From a virus: DNA of 64,000 nt. Below are positions 48,967 through 58,930 of this stretch, piece after piece (the stretch's first letter is position 1; every line of letters begins with the position of its first letter). The translations under genes were made by a program, and so were the position numbers. Under the pieces are notes generated by a model. It did not search any database, was not told the DNA's origin, and worked only from the letters and a program-made list of their open reading frames with translations. The stretch covers positions 1 to 64,000 of the IMG/VR virus record IMGVR_UViG_3300009128_001768. One strand, given 5' to 3'.

Positions 48967-50223
48967 CTAGAAATCAAGCCTGATTCTTACCGTCAAATCC
49001 TTCTCATCATTCTTTTCTATTGGACGTGATAATTTTGCGACAGCAAGAAGGTTATCATTCGCGTCGTAAAGGCCCACTGTTGTTATGAACGAAAAAGAAC
49101 GTTGTACATCTTCTTGACCCTCATCTATTACAACAATCCTGTTTGTGGTATCGGTATACGTGGGATTTGAAGAATAGTTGAATTCATCAGCTGTAGCGCG
49201 ACAGAATAGCAACGTAGAATTGATATTCGTATTATTTTGGAAGGTCTGTGCTGTAAGAGAACCAGAGCTAAAGCGGCAACTCATAAAGTGGTCAAGAATA
49301 TCATCAATACTCGCAGACACCATCAGATCGGGAACAAACTTTATTGTTCCGACACCGGTACCCGGTCCACCTATAGTCGTCATCCCAGTAGGAATGTTAT
49401 AGGAACCCGCCGTGCTTCCGTCAATCGTGATGCCAGCAGGTCCTGTTGTTATACCATCGCGCATTCCCGAGATAACGCCCCACACAGCTTGGCTCGAGCT
49501 GATTACACGATCGACATTCAACACAATGGCACCTGCGTCGTAGAACACTAACCCAACATTATCTGTCGTGTCAGCAGCATTAACCAAATTACCAACCTCG
49601 CCGCCAAACGTACGACGACGATTTGATGCAGCACCAAAGTCAGTATAAATTCGTTCATCAAGCTCTGATGTAGAATTTAAGTTTTGAATAACGTTTGCAT
49701 TAGAAGCTGAATAGTGCATCCGCATCGCAAACGTCTCACGCTTAATTTTATCACGCGTGAACAAACGCTTGAATGAAATAAACAATGCAGAATCCACAAT
49801 ATCAGTTGTAGCTGCGCTTCCAAACGGTGTAACGAAAGCGGATTCTGCGCTACCCAACAAGTTAGCTGCATATTGCTGGTATATATCCATCTTTTCTCTC
49901 ATCATCATTGATTGAGAGGGGAACAAATATTTACCAGCACTATCGATACCGGTGGAAGATGAAACAACAGTGGAACCCGCCGCGTACAAACCGACAGTGG
50001 TATCAAAAATTGCATTAGCCGTCTGAAGAGAGAAATCCTGATCGTATACTGTGTGGTATAGAGATGAAGTCACCCCTGGGCCAATGCCGCCAGTAACAAA
50101 TAACTGATATTTTTTTCGTGTCGCAGAACCAGATATGTCTTCTTGAATTACATCTACTAGCTGGTTTAATACAGATCTGGATGTTTTTACGTCTGCTGCT
50201 GATATCTCTTTAAATGTCGCCAC
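48967..50223 (-). CDS. Virion structural protein with shared RLDF C-terminus, 418 aa
   Basis: GTG start preceded by GAGG. N-terminal MATFKEISAADVKTSRSVLN and LVDVIQEDISGSATRKKYQL are conserved starts that I recall from marine T4-like virion proteins; the middle reads VDSALFISFKRLFTRDKIKR and ETFAMRMHYSASNA. The C-terminus NPTYTD..., FSFITTVGLYDANDNLLAVA and VRIRLDF is shared with the neighbour at 46538-48958. This C-terminal module probably docks the protein to the same baseplate partner. No enzymatic motif was seen. Confidence 0.78.
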   Translation of the reverse strand: MATFKEISAADVKTSRSVLNQLVDVIQEDISGSATRKKYQLFVTGGIGPGVTSSLYHTVYDQDFSLQTANAIFDTTVGLYAAGSTVVSSSTGIDSAGKYLFPSQSMMMREKMDIYQQYAANLLGSAESAFVTPFGSAATTDIVDSALFISFKRLFTRDKIKRETFAMRMHYSASNANVIQNLNSTSELDERIYTDFGAASNRRRTFGGEVGNLVNAADTTDNVGLVFYDAGAIVLNVDRVISSSQAVWGVISGMRDGITTGPAGITIDGSTAGSYNIPTGMTTIGGPGTGVGTIKFVPDLMVSASIDDILDHFMSCRFSSGSLTAQTFQNNTNINSTLLFCRATADEFNYSSNPTYTDTTNRIVVIDEGQEDVQRSFSFITTVGLYDANDNLLAVAKLSRPIEKNDEKDLTVRIRLDF

Positions 50224-50234
50224 TTTTTCTTACC

Positions 50235-50942
50235 TCACTTCTCTATTGCGACGGTCAATTCAGACACAACACCCGACTGTACGCCGGTTACCTGCACGGT
50301 AGAAGATATTTGTGATTTATTGTCTGCGTCGCCGTAATAGTCAAATACGCTATCAGATATGGATCTCGTTTTTATAGTTAAAGACAACTGCGAACCGCCA
50401 ATGCTTGTTGTCGTGCTGTCTCTAGTCACGATGTATGTTGCAATATCATCGGAGTCAATTGAATCCGGAGTATTGTCTGAGCCGTCGAGCTCCAAGAAAC
50501 GATAAGGCAGTTTCACAATAAATGCCTGGTCCCTCAACTCTGGATCGATTGTATTTTCATCAGACACATTCTGGCTCAGCGTAATTGCTTGAGATGCAGT
50601 GCTACCTGTTCTCTTAAAGGTCATCTTTCCAGAAGAAACGTCTCCTGTAATCGACACACCAGGTAATTTAATCAAGGTGGGGTTTGAAAGGCTGAGCAGT
50701 TTATTCTTCAAAGCAAAATTCTGATTCGTTTGTGCTTCAAAGACGGGGGTATTTTTCTCTATCTTTTCTTTACCTACCGTACGACCAAATTTCTTAATAG
50801 TCGCATAATCAACTTCATCATCACCAAGCGCAAATTTTACAATCGAAAAACTTCCGTCATTTCTCGCCAGGAGCTGTCTTCCGTAATCTGTTAAAACTGC
50901 ATCGACAATGATATTGTTGGTGCTATTGTCTAAAAATCCCAT
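50235..50942 (-). CDS. Conserved virion protein, 235 aa
   Basis: MGFLDNSTNNIIVDAVLTDY then GRQLLARNDGSFSIVKFALG and DDEVDYATIKKFGR. This N-terminal block is one I recall from many marine T4-like phages as a conserved tail/baseplate protein without a specific function. The second half is beta-rich (SLTIKTRSISDSVFDYYG, QVTGVQSGVVSELTVAIE). A ribosome site (GGAG) precedes the ATG. It is the first gene after a 54-base gap that contains a TATAAT-like box. Confidence 0.75.
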   Translation of the reverse strand: MGFLDNSTNNIIVDAVLTDYGRQLLARNDGSFSIVKFALGDDEVDYATIKKFGRTVGKEKIEKNTPVFEAQTNQNFALKNKLLSLSNPTLIKLPGVSITGDVSSGKMTFKRTGSTASQAITLSQNVSDENTIDPELRDQAFIVKLPYRFLELDGSDNTPDSIDSDDIATYIVTRDSTTTSIGGSQLSLTIKTRSISDSVFDYYGDADNKSQISSTVQVTGVQSGVVSELTVAIEK

Positions 50943-50967
50943 AATATTATCTCCACACGTCCACGTT

Positions 50968-50975
50968 TAATTATA
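50968..50975 (-). promoter_or_regulatory. TATAATTA box before the 235-aa structural gene
   Basis: The minus strand reads GCTATAATTAAACG in the gap 50943-50996. It differs by one base from the TATAGTTA octamer seen before other late genes and would also serve as a sigma70 -10 box; no good -35 box was found at standard spacing. Confidence 0.3.
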
Positions 50976-50996
50976 GCATAAATAAAATGGCGTAAA

Positions 50997-52790
50997 TTAA
51001 CTCCCCTCTATCTCAGAAGAAAATTGTGATTTCGCGGCAGGTGTCGTGTTTTCTAACCGACTTTCATCAATTGTAACGTTGATCTGTGCCTCGTCTAATC
51101 TGTCTACATTTATTAATTGAAACACATACTTTGATAACGGATCAATCGAAGTTGTACAAAACGCTGGAATATCTTCTCCTGAGCCCCGTGTTAATGTATA
51201 CGCTTCTGGGTCAAAATAAATCGAAAGATTGCTATGCGAGCTATCTTTCATAGAATCCACAAAGAAATTTTCCTTCAAATACCAATTCGGGTATTGCTTC
51301 GGCGCGCCGGCGTACGAAACAAACTCTTTTGTAATTCTATTTTTGGACTCGCTAAATGAAACCCTTATCTGGGTTGAGTATTCTGACGTTAACTGCCTCG
51401 CATCAATAACCACTAGAGCATAAATATACGTTTTTGTCTTATCAAATTCAGGGTCGATGTAATACGTCGGCATATGCAGGGTGGCTTGTATCAAATCAGG
51501 ATCAATCGTTTCCTTGCTCGATGTTCTTATCACCGAATCATCCCAATCGTAATGTGCCAACAACTGAAAGGGCTCATTAATCGTTGTTCGTCGAAAAACC
51601 TGTAGGTACTTGACATCACGCTGGGGATTAACAGGGGGAGCCCATGTCACAGAAAGATTGTCGTCATCATAATTGTAATAAAAATTAATATCATTTGGCG
51701 GCTCCGGACGACGATTTTCTGTTATTGTTGTCTTTGATATTGACGCAGGCCGTGAGGCCAGCAAGAATGTTCCAATAAAAACTTCACCACTATCGTAATC
51801 AGTAAGGGGAATACGAAATTTCGCAATCGTTCTTGCGCTATATTCATACGTCATTCCATACGCAACCTCAGAATCATAGGCTGTCCTAATATTTGAGCCA
51901 AGAGCTATAACAGGTGACATTGGATATCTTTTCCCCTTATAGAGCCTTGTTTTCTCAAACACAAATCCCACCACATCAGCTTGAGCAACAAAGTTTGCAT
52001 CGTCCGTTAGCTCCACATCTATAAACGGCACATCAAATAAATACTCAGCATTGCTAACATACTCATTTAAATCTGGTTGGATTGCATCAACCGCTGAACA
52101 AAATTTATGTGTTGTATCATCAAGCCGCAAAGAATTTCCTACCTCGGCAGCTTTACGAAGCAATGGCGGAACGTAACTTGTATTTAGTACGCCGACCACA
52201 TACTCGCGCTTTTCTTTTTCGAAAAAAACAGTTTCTGTTGTTGCCTCATCTGATTTAAGCGATGGGGGCAATAACGATTCTAATAGGTCTGAGTCTACTT
52301 CACTTTCTTCAGACAGCATATTCAGTAATTCTAGTGGAGATGCCTCTTCTTCACCAAAACTGGTAAGTCTCCTACGAAAGAAGTTTTCTAAATTCGTCTG
52401 CAATTGCTCATTAGAAAAAACGTAAGAATCAAAATCCATCCCAGCGGCTTGAGTCTCTGTATATATCTTTCCTTCATCAAGCGCTTTCTTAATTTCGTCC
52501 CTTGTCGACTTAATAGCGCTGTTCCTGGTCGCTAGCATGCTTTTCGGGCTGTCTTGAACCCCAAACTCAAGCGTAACATATCGTGGAATTCGAGCGTTTA
52601 GATTAGTAATATCGACTGTTCCCTTTTGTAAAAACCTGGTGGAAAGATTCCCATTAACTGCCTCAGCACCAGTTTCGTTTATTTTTTCGTCAGAAACGAA
52701 GAAATTATAGGAAAACCCTGCGGTTAGTGATGTGACTTCTGGTACATCAAAAAAATGGAGCGGTCGACTTACAATTGATTCACTACTCAT
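50997..52790 (-). CDS. Virion protein with Fn3-like domain, 597 aa
   Basis: No specific family recognised. The N-terminal third is helical and acidic (DEIKKALDEGKIYTETQA; LLNMLSEESEVDSDLLESLL). Around residues 360-410, RRPEPPNDINFYYNYDDDNL and SVTWAPPVNPQRDVKYLQVF form the strands of a fibronectin type III-like domain, which often mediates carbohydrate or protein contacts in phage tails. It overlaps the following 1227-aa gene by 8 bases in a coupled arrangement. It probably belongs to the baseplate rim or appendages. Confidence 0.75.
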   Translation of the reverse strand: MSSESIVSRPLHFFDVPEVTSLTAGFSYNFFVSDEKINETGAEAVNGNLSTRFLQKGTVDITNLNARIPRYVTLEFGVQDSPKSMLATRNSAIKSTRDEIKKALDEGKIYTETQAAGMDFDSYVFSNEQLQTNLENFFRRRLTSFGEEEASPLELLNMLSEESEVDSDLLESLLPPSLKSDEATTETVFFEKEKREYVVGVLNTSYVPPLLRKAAEVGNSLRLDDTTHKFCSAVDAIQPDLNEYVSNAEYLFDVPFIDVELTDDANFVAQADVVGFVFEKTRLYKGKRYPMSPVIALGSNIRTAYDSEVAYGMTYEYSARTIAKFRIPLTDYDSGEVFIGTFLLASRPASISKTTITENRRPEPPNDINFYYNYDDDNLSVTWAPPVNPQRDVKYLQVFRRTTINEPFQLLAHYDWDDSVIRTSSKETIDPDLIQATLHMPTYYIDPEFDKTKTYIYALVVIDARQLTSEYSTQIRVSFSESKNRITKEFVSYAGAPKQYPNWYLKENFFVDSMKDSSHSNLSIYFDPEAYTLTRGSGEDIPAFCTTSIDPLSKYVFQLINVDRLDEAQINVTIDESRLENTTPAAKSQFSSEIEGS

Positions 52791-55700
52791 CCTCTTCTCC
52801 AGTCGTCTCTTCTGGTAACGCTATCGTTACTCGAAAAGTTGCCAGTTCAACACCCTGTGATGTCTCTAAACCGATGCCCACCTCTTCTTGAGCTATTGTC
52901 AATTGGCCGTTAATCATATTTTCAATCGCAGCATCATCACCAGAAGTTTCTTCTTCTATTTCGAAATCATAGGGATCAAATGGAATCAGCACAATATTCT
53001 CAAATTTGCTTCCCAGAGTTAAGCGATCTGATATTGTCTCAGTATTAGCAACCGCTCCAATCGCACTTAAATATTCCCAGACAGAGAATGCAATAACATC
53101 TCCATTAAAATCAATCTCTAAATCAAGCGTTGCATTCGAACTATCATACCAACTAAACGAAGCGAGCGTCCGTTCAGAAGGATCAAATGCCAAATTGCTG
53201 CCAGACAAAAAATTTAATGATTCTGTGTCAAGACCCTCTGCGAAGGGTAAGCGTACTGTCTTCTCCATCAGCTTAGAAGTTCCAGCATCATCAGGGGGAT
53301 AATTCGCAGGCGAGAAGTCAACGTCATACAGAAGCGACGAGTATATTTTCAATACTTCACTTATTTTTAAATTTTCAATGTGCGACGATGTAACATTTCC
53401 ACTGTCTATTTCCAAAAGATCACATTCAGTCATTGTATTTTCTACCATCGAATTATCAAAGACCGAATAATTTGCTTCCACCACACCATCGCTCACGGAC
53501 GAAACGGAAGTAAAGCGAAGATTTCTAGGAAACGAAAAAACTTTTTCTTTAAATTTCAGCATCGGTCTTGTCAAGTCAATCTTCTCAATTTGGACTTCAA
53601 ATATGTCAGTTAACAGAGCGGAAGACTCCCTAGACGTATCCTCTAGTGAAACCGGTATGTTATACAACGCGTCACACATACCAGAAGTTAATGCAATAGC
53701 CATAAACTTCTTGGGCTCAGAAAATATTTCATCTTTCATCATGCTAGAAAAGAATGTTAGCGCATCATTGCTCAGGGCTGGATCTCTAGTCCTTATTCCG
53801 GAAAATGTTGAAAAATCAGAATTATAGCTAGAAACAAACCCACTTAAGGTCATAGCTAGATCGCTTGCTACCGGGAGACCCTCTTGGATCCGATTTCGTA
53901 ATGTCAAAACTTCCGAAGATGCATCAGTGTCGGTAGAGAGGGCAGTTTGTAAGCCCTCAAAGGCTATCGCGGTATTATCTAAAAATTCAGAAAACGTAGC
54001 AGGCACCGTTGCGACAAGCGCTTCCTCCTGTACTAAGCTATCTGCCACGCGACCTAAAGTATCCGACACTGCGGCGAGTTCGTCCAAGTCAACTTCCTCT
54101 TGAAAAGCGTCGATGAGCCCTTCACTAAGGTCTGTTAATTTCTCAGAATCCAGCGTGATATCCATACCGGGTACTGCCATTGTATCGTTTACAGCTGGCG
54201 AATAGCAGCCCTGCGCAGCGAACATCTGCATTTTTGTTATGCACATGAAAAAAGCTATTTCGATATTTCCCCGAGGAATACCAGAATATGTAGAAGCTTC
54301 ACCGGTGAAACATGAACCATCGGCCGACGAAAACATTTCAATAAAATCGTCAAATATTGTTAATAGCGCTATAAAAATATCATCATCAGACGCAGAAGTA
54401 ACGAGCGATTGCAGCGTTAAGTACACGTTTGATTCAGTTAAAGTCGTTGATGAACCCAACACGCTGGTCGTAGTACCGGCGGATCCCAAACTGTCCAGAA
54501 GGAGGGCAGCTGTAGCTGCACAAATTTCAATATATCCACTTGAGAGAGCTGGGGTCGTAGTCTCAGTAGTCGTTGTAATCGGAGCCAACGTCATCGACGT
54601 TACCAATTTTGAGGATGCTGCAGAAGTTTCAGCGATTACAGTACTATTTGTTACAGCAGTAACGAGAGTGGCGCCTACATTCGATGAGGTAGAGGTCGCT
54701 GGTACTCTTCGCGTCTTCGTTGATGCGACGGGCATGCTCAGCGTAACTGCGCCAATTGATCTGGTTGGAGAAAAAGAAGAGACTTTTTTCGTTGAAGATG
54801 TTGCGAGTGGCGCTACGGTTACGCTTGTATCAACACTCGCCTTGCTAGACGTACTAGTCGATCTAGTAGGCGTTGACGCAAGTGATCCAACAACTTTTGC
54901 ACGCTGGGCTGTCTTCAGACTACTCTCGGTCGATGGTCTAGAAAGCTCTTCTTTTAATGCAGCCAAAAACAACATCAATTGAGCTAACATTTTTTGGTCT
55001 GAACCAGATATAGCCAACAAGAGAAACTCAATCACGTCTTTTCGCGCGGGAGATTTTTTTGCAACCAAATCCAACAGCGGCACAATAACATCTTGGATTA
55101 CTAAAATAAATGCGCCGACAGAAGGAGCATAATCAGAAGAAAAATCAGCAGTATCTAAAAATGCCGCTGTAATGGAAAGCGCAGTTTTTCCGTGAGAAGC
55201 TATTTCGGCATAGGTGTTTGAAGAAGAATTTAAAATCTTGTTCCTGATTATATCTGGAGCAGAATCAAAGAATATACCGGAATCGTCTGGAAGAATGTCA
55301 CGGGGCTCAAAGGGAAACGAAAAAGTATATCTCCCATCATCGCCATGAGCGAACATCCGTAAACCAAGATAATTAAAACTAGCGTTCTTGCCGGGCATAA
55401 TTGAATTATTGTTCAATCTAACTTCTAGAGTCGATGCGGCAGATTGATTTGTTCCTAATTTTGAGGCATTATAAGAAAGCTTGAGCTCAGAGCTTATTTG
55501 ATATATTAAAACCTTAAGGGCGATTTCATGATCTTCGCCCAAAACCGCATCTAAAAAATCAAACGCAGATGCGTTCTTTAGCACATCTTTAAGGGAAGTT
55601 ATTGCAGGGGGCTTGTCAGGTAAACTAGATCCGTCTGACGGGATTTCTCGCTCTTCTGATTCGAGGAGTCGAGGAGAACAATTGTCAACAGAAAGCGCGT

Positions 55701-56466
55701 AGTCACGTAAAATAGTAAGCAATAATTGAGTATTCGAAACCTCACCAATAGACTCATTAGCTAAAGAAAGAAAACTAACTACGTCATCTAAAATACTAAA
55801 ATTTGAAGCATCCAAACTTTTTAAGAAAGCTGCACGCTGGCTGATGTATTGGGAATATGTCTCTAAATACTCTAGATTCAGGGCTTCTTGCAAAGATATG
55901 TCAATGCCTTCCGGGAGATTTTCGATATTTAATACCTTGATTGCTCTATTAATTTTTAGAATATTTCCCACTGACGTTGCTTTTGTCCCTGTTGGATCAA
56001 GCGTCGGCAAAAAATCCATCATTCCCAGCACGACAGGGCGAAGCGTAGTATTGATTACAAGCGAATTATCTCTAGTCTCTGTCAATAATGCAGTAGAGCT
56101 TTTCTTAGACCCAATAGTTCTGGGGGCGGAGGGCGTACCACTTTTCTTCTTTCCTTGCTGTAATTGATACGCTTCTAGCCTCTGACGTTCGGCTTGCTGG
56201 TTTTTTTTCTCTATTCTATGTTGTTCAGCACTTTGGATAGGAGCCGCTGTTTTCCCCCTGGTACTTGTCGATGAACTTTTTGTCTTAGATAGCCTTGCAG
56301 CACGGCCTGATTTTGTCTTTTTTGTAGGCTCAACAGATGCAGCTCTTTTTATTATCGTAGTCTCTATTTTTTCTTCGCCCAATAATAACTCTGATAAGCT
56401 GATTATATCATCTTGGTCAACGCTCGTTAGCGGCGACAGATTAGCGTTGTCTAGTAGGCTTCCCAT
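52783..56466 (-). CDS. Giant unknown virion protein with Ser/Thr linker, 1227 aa
   Basis: Not recognised. Layout: residues 1-45 acidic helix (DDIISLSELLLGEEK), residues 45-125 very basic and Ser/Thr/Gln-rich (RAARLSKTKSSSTST), residues about 130-540 helical with many Leu (VVLGMMDFLPTL, LLLTILRDYALSV), about 545-655 a long Ser/Thr/Val/Ala linker (STSTSSKASVDTSVTVAPLA), then another 550 residues of helix and beta that end in an acidic tail (GIGLETSQGVELATF, TGEEDE). No transmembrane or catalytic motif was found. It could be a long fibre or whisker with a flexible middle. It is flanked on both sides by Fn3-containing virion genes with overlapping or touching ends, so it is part of the same complex. 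Confidence 0.7.
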   Translation of the reverse strand: MGSLLDNANLSPLTSVDQDDIISLSELLLGEEKIETTIIKRAASVEPTKKTKSGRAARLSKTKSSSTSTRGKTAAPIQSAEQHRIEKKNQQAERQRLEAYQLQQGKKKSGTPSAPRTIGSKKSSTALLTETRDNSLVINTTLRPVVLGMMDFLPTLDPTGTKATSVGNILKINRAIKVLNIENLPEGIDISLQEALNLEYLETYSQYISQRAAFLKSLDASNFSILDDVVSFLSLANESIGEVSNTQLLLTILRDYALSVDNCSPRLLESEEREIPSDGSSLPDKPPAITSLKDVLKNASAFDFLDAVLGEDHEIALKVLIYQISSELKLSYNASKLGTNQSAASTLEVRLNNNSIMPGKNASFNYLGLRMFAHGDDGRYTFSFPFEPRDILPDDSGIFFDSAPDIIRNKILNSSSNTYAEIASHGKTALSITAAFLDTADFSSDYAPSVGAFILVIQDVIVPLLDLVAKKSPARKDVIEFLLLAISGSDQKMLAQLMLFLAALKEELSRPSTESSLKTAQRAKVVGSLASTPTRSTSTSSKASVDTSVTVAPLATSSTKKVSSFSPTRSIGAVTLSMPVASTKTRRVPATSTSSNVGATLVTAVTNSTVIAETSAASSKLVTSMTLAPITTTTETTTPALSSGYIEICAATAALLLDSLGSAGTTTSVLGSSTTLTESNVYLTLQSLVTSASDDDIFIALLTIFDDFIEMFSSADGSCFTGEASTYSGIPRGNIEIAFFMCITKMQMFAAQGCYSPAVNDTMAVPGMDITLDSEKLTDLSEGLIDAFQEEVDLDELAAVSDTLGRVADSLVQEEALVATVPATFSEFLDNTAIAFEGLQTALSTDTDASSEVLTLRNRIQEGLPVASDLAMTLSGFVSSYNSDFSTFSGIRTRDPALSNDALTFFSSMMKDEIFSEPKKFMAIALTSGMCDALYNIPVSLEDTSRESSALLTDIFEVQIEKIDLTRPMLKFKEKVFSFPRNLRFTSVSSVSDGVVEANYSVFDNSMVENTMTECDLLEIDSGNVTSSHIENLKISEVLKIYSSLLYDVDFSPANYPPDDAGTSKLMEKTVRLPFAEGLDTESLNFLSGSNLAFDPSERTLASFSWYDSSNATLDLEIDFNGDVIAFSVWEYLSAIGAVANTETISDRLTLGSKFENIVLIPFDPYDFEIEEETSGDDAAIENMINGQLTIAQEEVGIGLETSQGVELATFRVTIALPEETTGEEDE

Positions 56467-58922
56467 TATCTTTGTATAATCCTAACATTACGAAGTTCTT
56501 TAGTCGTTAAACCCGCCATAGGATTCGCTGGTATGAGTGTAGTTCTCAAAGATGATAATTCCTTGAAAGAAATATTAATTGGTCTAATCTCGTAAGCATA
56601 GCTGGAATTATATGGTATTTCCCGGTTTATGAAGTGACGATATGAAAAATTCATTGAAGAAGAATCGGCATGGACCGTTCCTAGCAATTCAAAACCGCCG
56701 GCCGATGTAAGGAATACCTGGAAGTGATCTAATCTTGCCATATCGCCAATATATGACCACTTTATAAGATTATTGTCCATCCGCTTCTCGACAGTGGCGG
56801 AAGAGCCCTTCGTTATTGAGTTTGGAACTGCTATTTCAGTTGTTACTTGAACGGCGGTTTTGCCCGCAAGAAAAGGATCAATCGGTTCTAACGCAGACGG
56901 CGCGTTGGCATCAAGCTGGCGAGCTGTTGATGCCAGTGTACTCTTTCGTAATTGCATTGGCCCCCTAAATTTTTGAACGGATCTGGAAAAAGAGAGCAGC
57001 GTTGTCTGGTCTATTTCTGTTGTTACCAAATCAGGAAACAAAGTATCGGCTGGTCGAATGCACGCTGTTACTTTATAGGCGTATCTAGTTCCAGCAGCAA
57101 GAGGTTTGACATTCTTTTCTTGCTGGAGTGCTTGTGAATCTGTAAATGTTCCAGCCTCTTGGGACCCAAATGACTCAACCTCCCCAGTTTTAAAATTTTC
57201 TCTTTCTACAAGAAATACAATTAAAGAAGAGAATTTATCACGGTTCGAAGAAACATCACCGCCAAACAGGCCTGCTTGATTTGCATCAGATAATGTTGCC
57301 TCAATTTCCTCAAATCCAAATTCAGTAAAGCTTCCAGCAATAGAAAAACTCACTGATTTACTATTTTGAGTCGACGTCAGCGTTGCTGAACCAACTTTCA
57401 TATCAACTTTCTTGTTATCTTCTTGCGATTCAATAAAATCTATAATGGCGGCTTTTCCAAGCACTTCTTTCCCATAAAGTGTATAGGTCAGTGGAACGTA
57501 CTTGTACATTGATCCTGGAAGAGGCTTATCACGGAAACTCACTACATCATCCTCAGACGTCACGGATTGAATCTGGTCATCTACTGAACCTGATCCCACA
57601 AGCGTGAATCCGCTCCCTGTCTGTGCTTGCTTTTTAGAATATGAATTATTCGTAAGATTATATCTTCTTAATGCCACTGAGATTGCATTCTTGGGGAAAT
57701 CTGTCACTGTAGTTGTTATTACGTTCGATTCGAGCTTTGCTGTCGCTGTCCCTTTCCCAGAATAGTCCAGCTTGACCTCCTGACGAGGTGTTATCACTGT
57801 AGACGAAAACTCTTCAGTGGGACGAGAATTAGCGCCAACAGCCGTTGCTCTATACATGACAGGACTTGCAGTTGCAACCTTGTCACGAAAACGAATTTCT
57901 CCATCGCCAACATCAAGGTCTGTGTCTAATATTGATACCCAACCTGTTCCAGCAGAATTATCTGTTGGAGCCAATCGACGAAATAATTTGACTCTTGACG
58001 CCTTAGAGTCTAACTGCGTCACCCCCACCGATAATTCACCAATGCCCAATTGAGAAACAGATAGTGCTGGAGGCTTTGTTGGCGTCAAAAAATCATTTAA
58101 GATTTTCGCGTGGGAGACCACAACACCTGCTTCGCCGACAACAACACCCTTGCTTGATCGTAATGTTGCATGAAGATAAAATGTTGACCTGCTCTTTAAG
58201 CGCTTTTCAGAAAGCCTTACCATACGCTTTAATTTCGCATTTCTTAAAAACACAGTAAATATTTTTGGAACAACCTCTTTCTTTGTTTCACGAAACATAA
58301 CTTTCTGAGCTAGCATCGCGTCAGATGGTCCTAAAAATGAAAGCGCATCTGGCCTTGATTTTTTAAAGCGACTTTTTCTTCTAGAGCTGACAATTTGTGC
58401 GGGGTCACGTCTCGTAGAAACAAAAGCATTTGACACTTTCTGTAAGCTCACCCGCTTTCGACGAGGCAAACTACCTGATAAAGGTAGAGTATATAATTCT
58501 GAATTTAAAATTGGAACAGTCTTTCTCTTAACAGGCCGACGGTAAGCTAGCCTTCCTGATGCAATCCACCTTGCATTTTCGTTTGGTATAGCGTCTGTTA
58601 TTTCTGTCTTTAGATAGGCAAACTGCTGAGCCTTTCTTGTCTTTACCTTTTTCTGAGCAGCTTTTTCTAGCCTCTTTGTAGATTTTTTAAAAGACTTTGT
58701 AGAAACAGCAGCTGGTTTTACCTTCGATTTTTCTGGTTTTTTCGCGAGGAGTCGTACTTCTAAAAATAACGCATCAGACCTCACGGCTTGGGTAATATCG
58801 ATAGAAAAAGTAAATCGATATATGAACGATCTAGAACCAGGTTCTCCATACACACGAAGCAACTTTGCGTACTGGCTAGGTATCGTCACTACGTCGGGTG
58901 AAATTTGCGGTTTAAATAGCAT
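56466..58922 (-). CDS. Virion protein with basic N-terminal part and Fn3-like repeats, 818 aa
   Basis: Not recognised as a named family. Residues 1-60 are beta-rich (YAKLLRVYGEPGSRSFIYRF, TFSIDITQAVRSDALFLEV). Residues 60-260 are exceptionally basic (FKKSTKRLEKAAQKKVKTRK; SRRKSRFKKSRPDALSFLGP). After residue 280 several Fn3-like units can be sensed (PPALSVSQLGIGELSVGVTQ; MYRATAVGANSRPTEEFSST; YKYVPLTYTLYGKEVLGKAA; YAYKVTACIRP; YAYEIRPINISFKELSSL). The basic arm could bind DNA, lipid or acidic neighbours. Its stop overlaps the next start by one base. It is probably a peripheral baseplate or fibre protein. Confidence 0.7.
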   Translation of the reverse strand: MLFKPQISPDVVTIPSQYAKLLRVYGEPGSRSFIYRFTFSIDITQAVRSDALFLEVRLLAKKPEKSKVKPAAVSTKSFKKSTKRLEKAAQKKVKTRKAQQFAYLKTEITDAIPNENARWIASGRLAYRRPVKRKTVPILNSELYTLPLSGSLPRRKRVSLQKVSNAFVSTRRDPAQIVSSRRKSRFKKSRPDALSFLGPSDAMLAQKVMFRETKKEVVPKIFTVFLRNAKLKRMVRLSEKRLKSRSTFYLHATLRSSKGVVVGEAGVVVSHAKILNDFLTPTKPPALSVSQLGIGELSVGVTQLDSKASRVKLFRRLAPTDNSAGTGWVSILDTDLDVGDGEIRFRDKVATASPVMYRATAVGANSRPTEEFSSTVITPRQEVKLDYSGKGTATAKLESNVITTTVTDFPKNAISVALRRYNLTNNSYSKKQAQTGSGFTLVGSGSVDDQIQSVTSEDDVVSFRDKPLPGSMYKYVPLTYTLYGKEVLGKAAIIDFIESQEDNKKVDMKVGSATLTSTQNSKSVSFSIAGSFTEFGFEEIEATLSDANQAGLFGGDVSSNRDKFSSLIVFLVERENFKTGEVESFGSQEAGTFTDSQALQQEKNVKPLAAGTRYAYKVTACIRPADTLFPDLVTTEIDQTTLLSFSRSVQKFRGPMQLRKSTLASTARQLDANAPSALEPIDPFLAGKTAVQVTTEIAVPNSITKGSSATVEKRMDNNLIKWSYIGDMARLDHFQVFLTSAGGFELLGTVHADSSSMNFSYRHFINREIPYNSSYAYEIRPINISFKELSSLRTTLIPANPMAGLTTKELRNVRIIQR

Positions 58923-58930
58923 CTATCAAC

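Noticed and set aside
54239-54982. Long plus-strand open frame (247 codons) opposite the 1227-aa virion gene
   Set aside because: It mirrors the Ser/Thr-rich linker on the other strand; the translation is low-complexity Val/Ala/Ser, with no ribosome site, and every confident gene of the window is on the minus strand.
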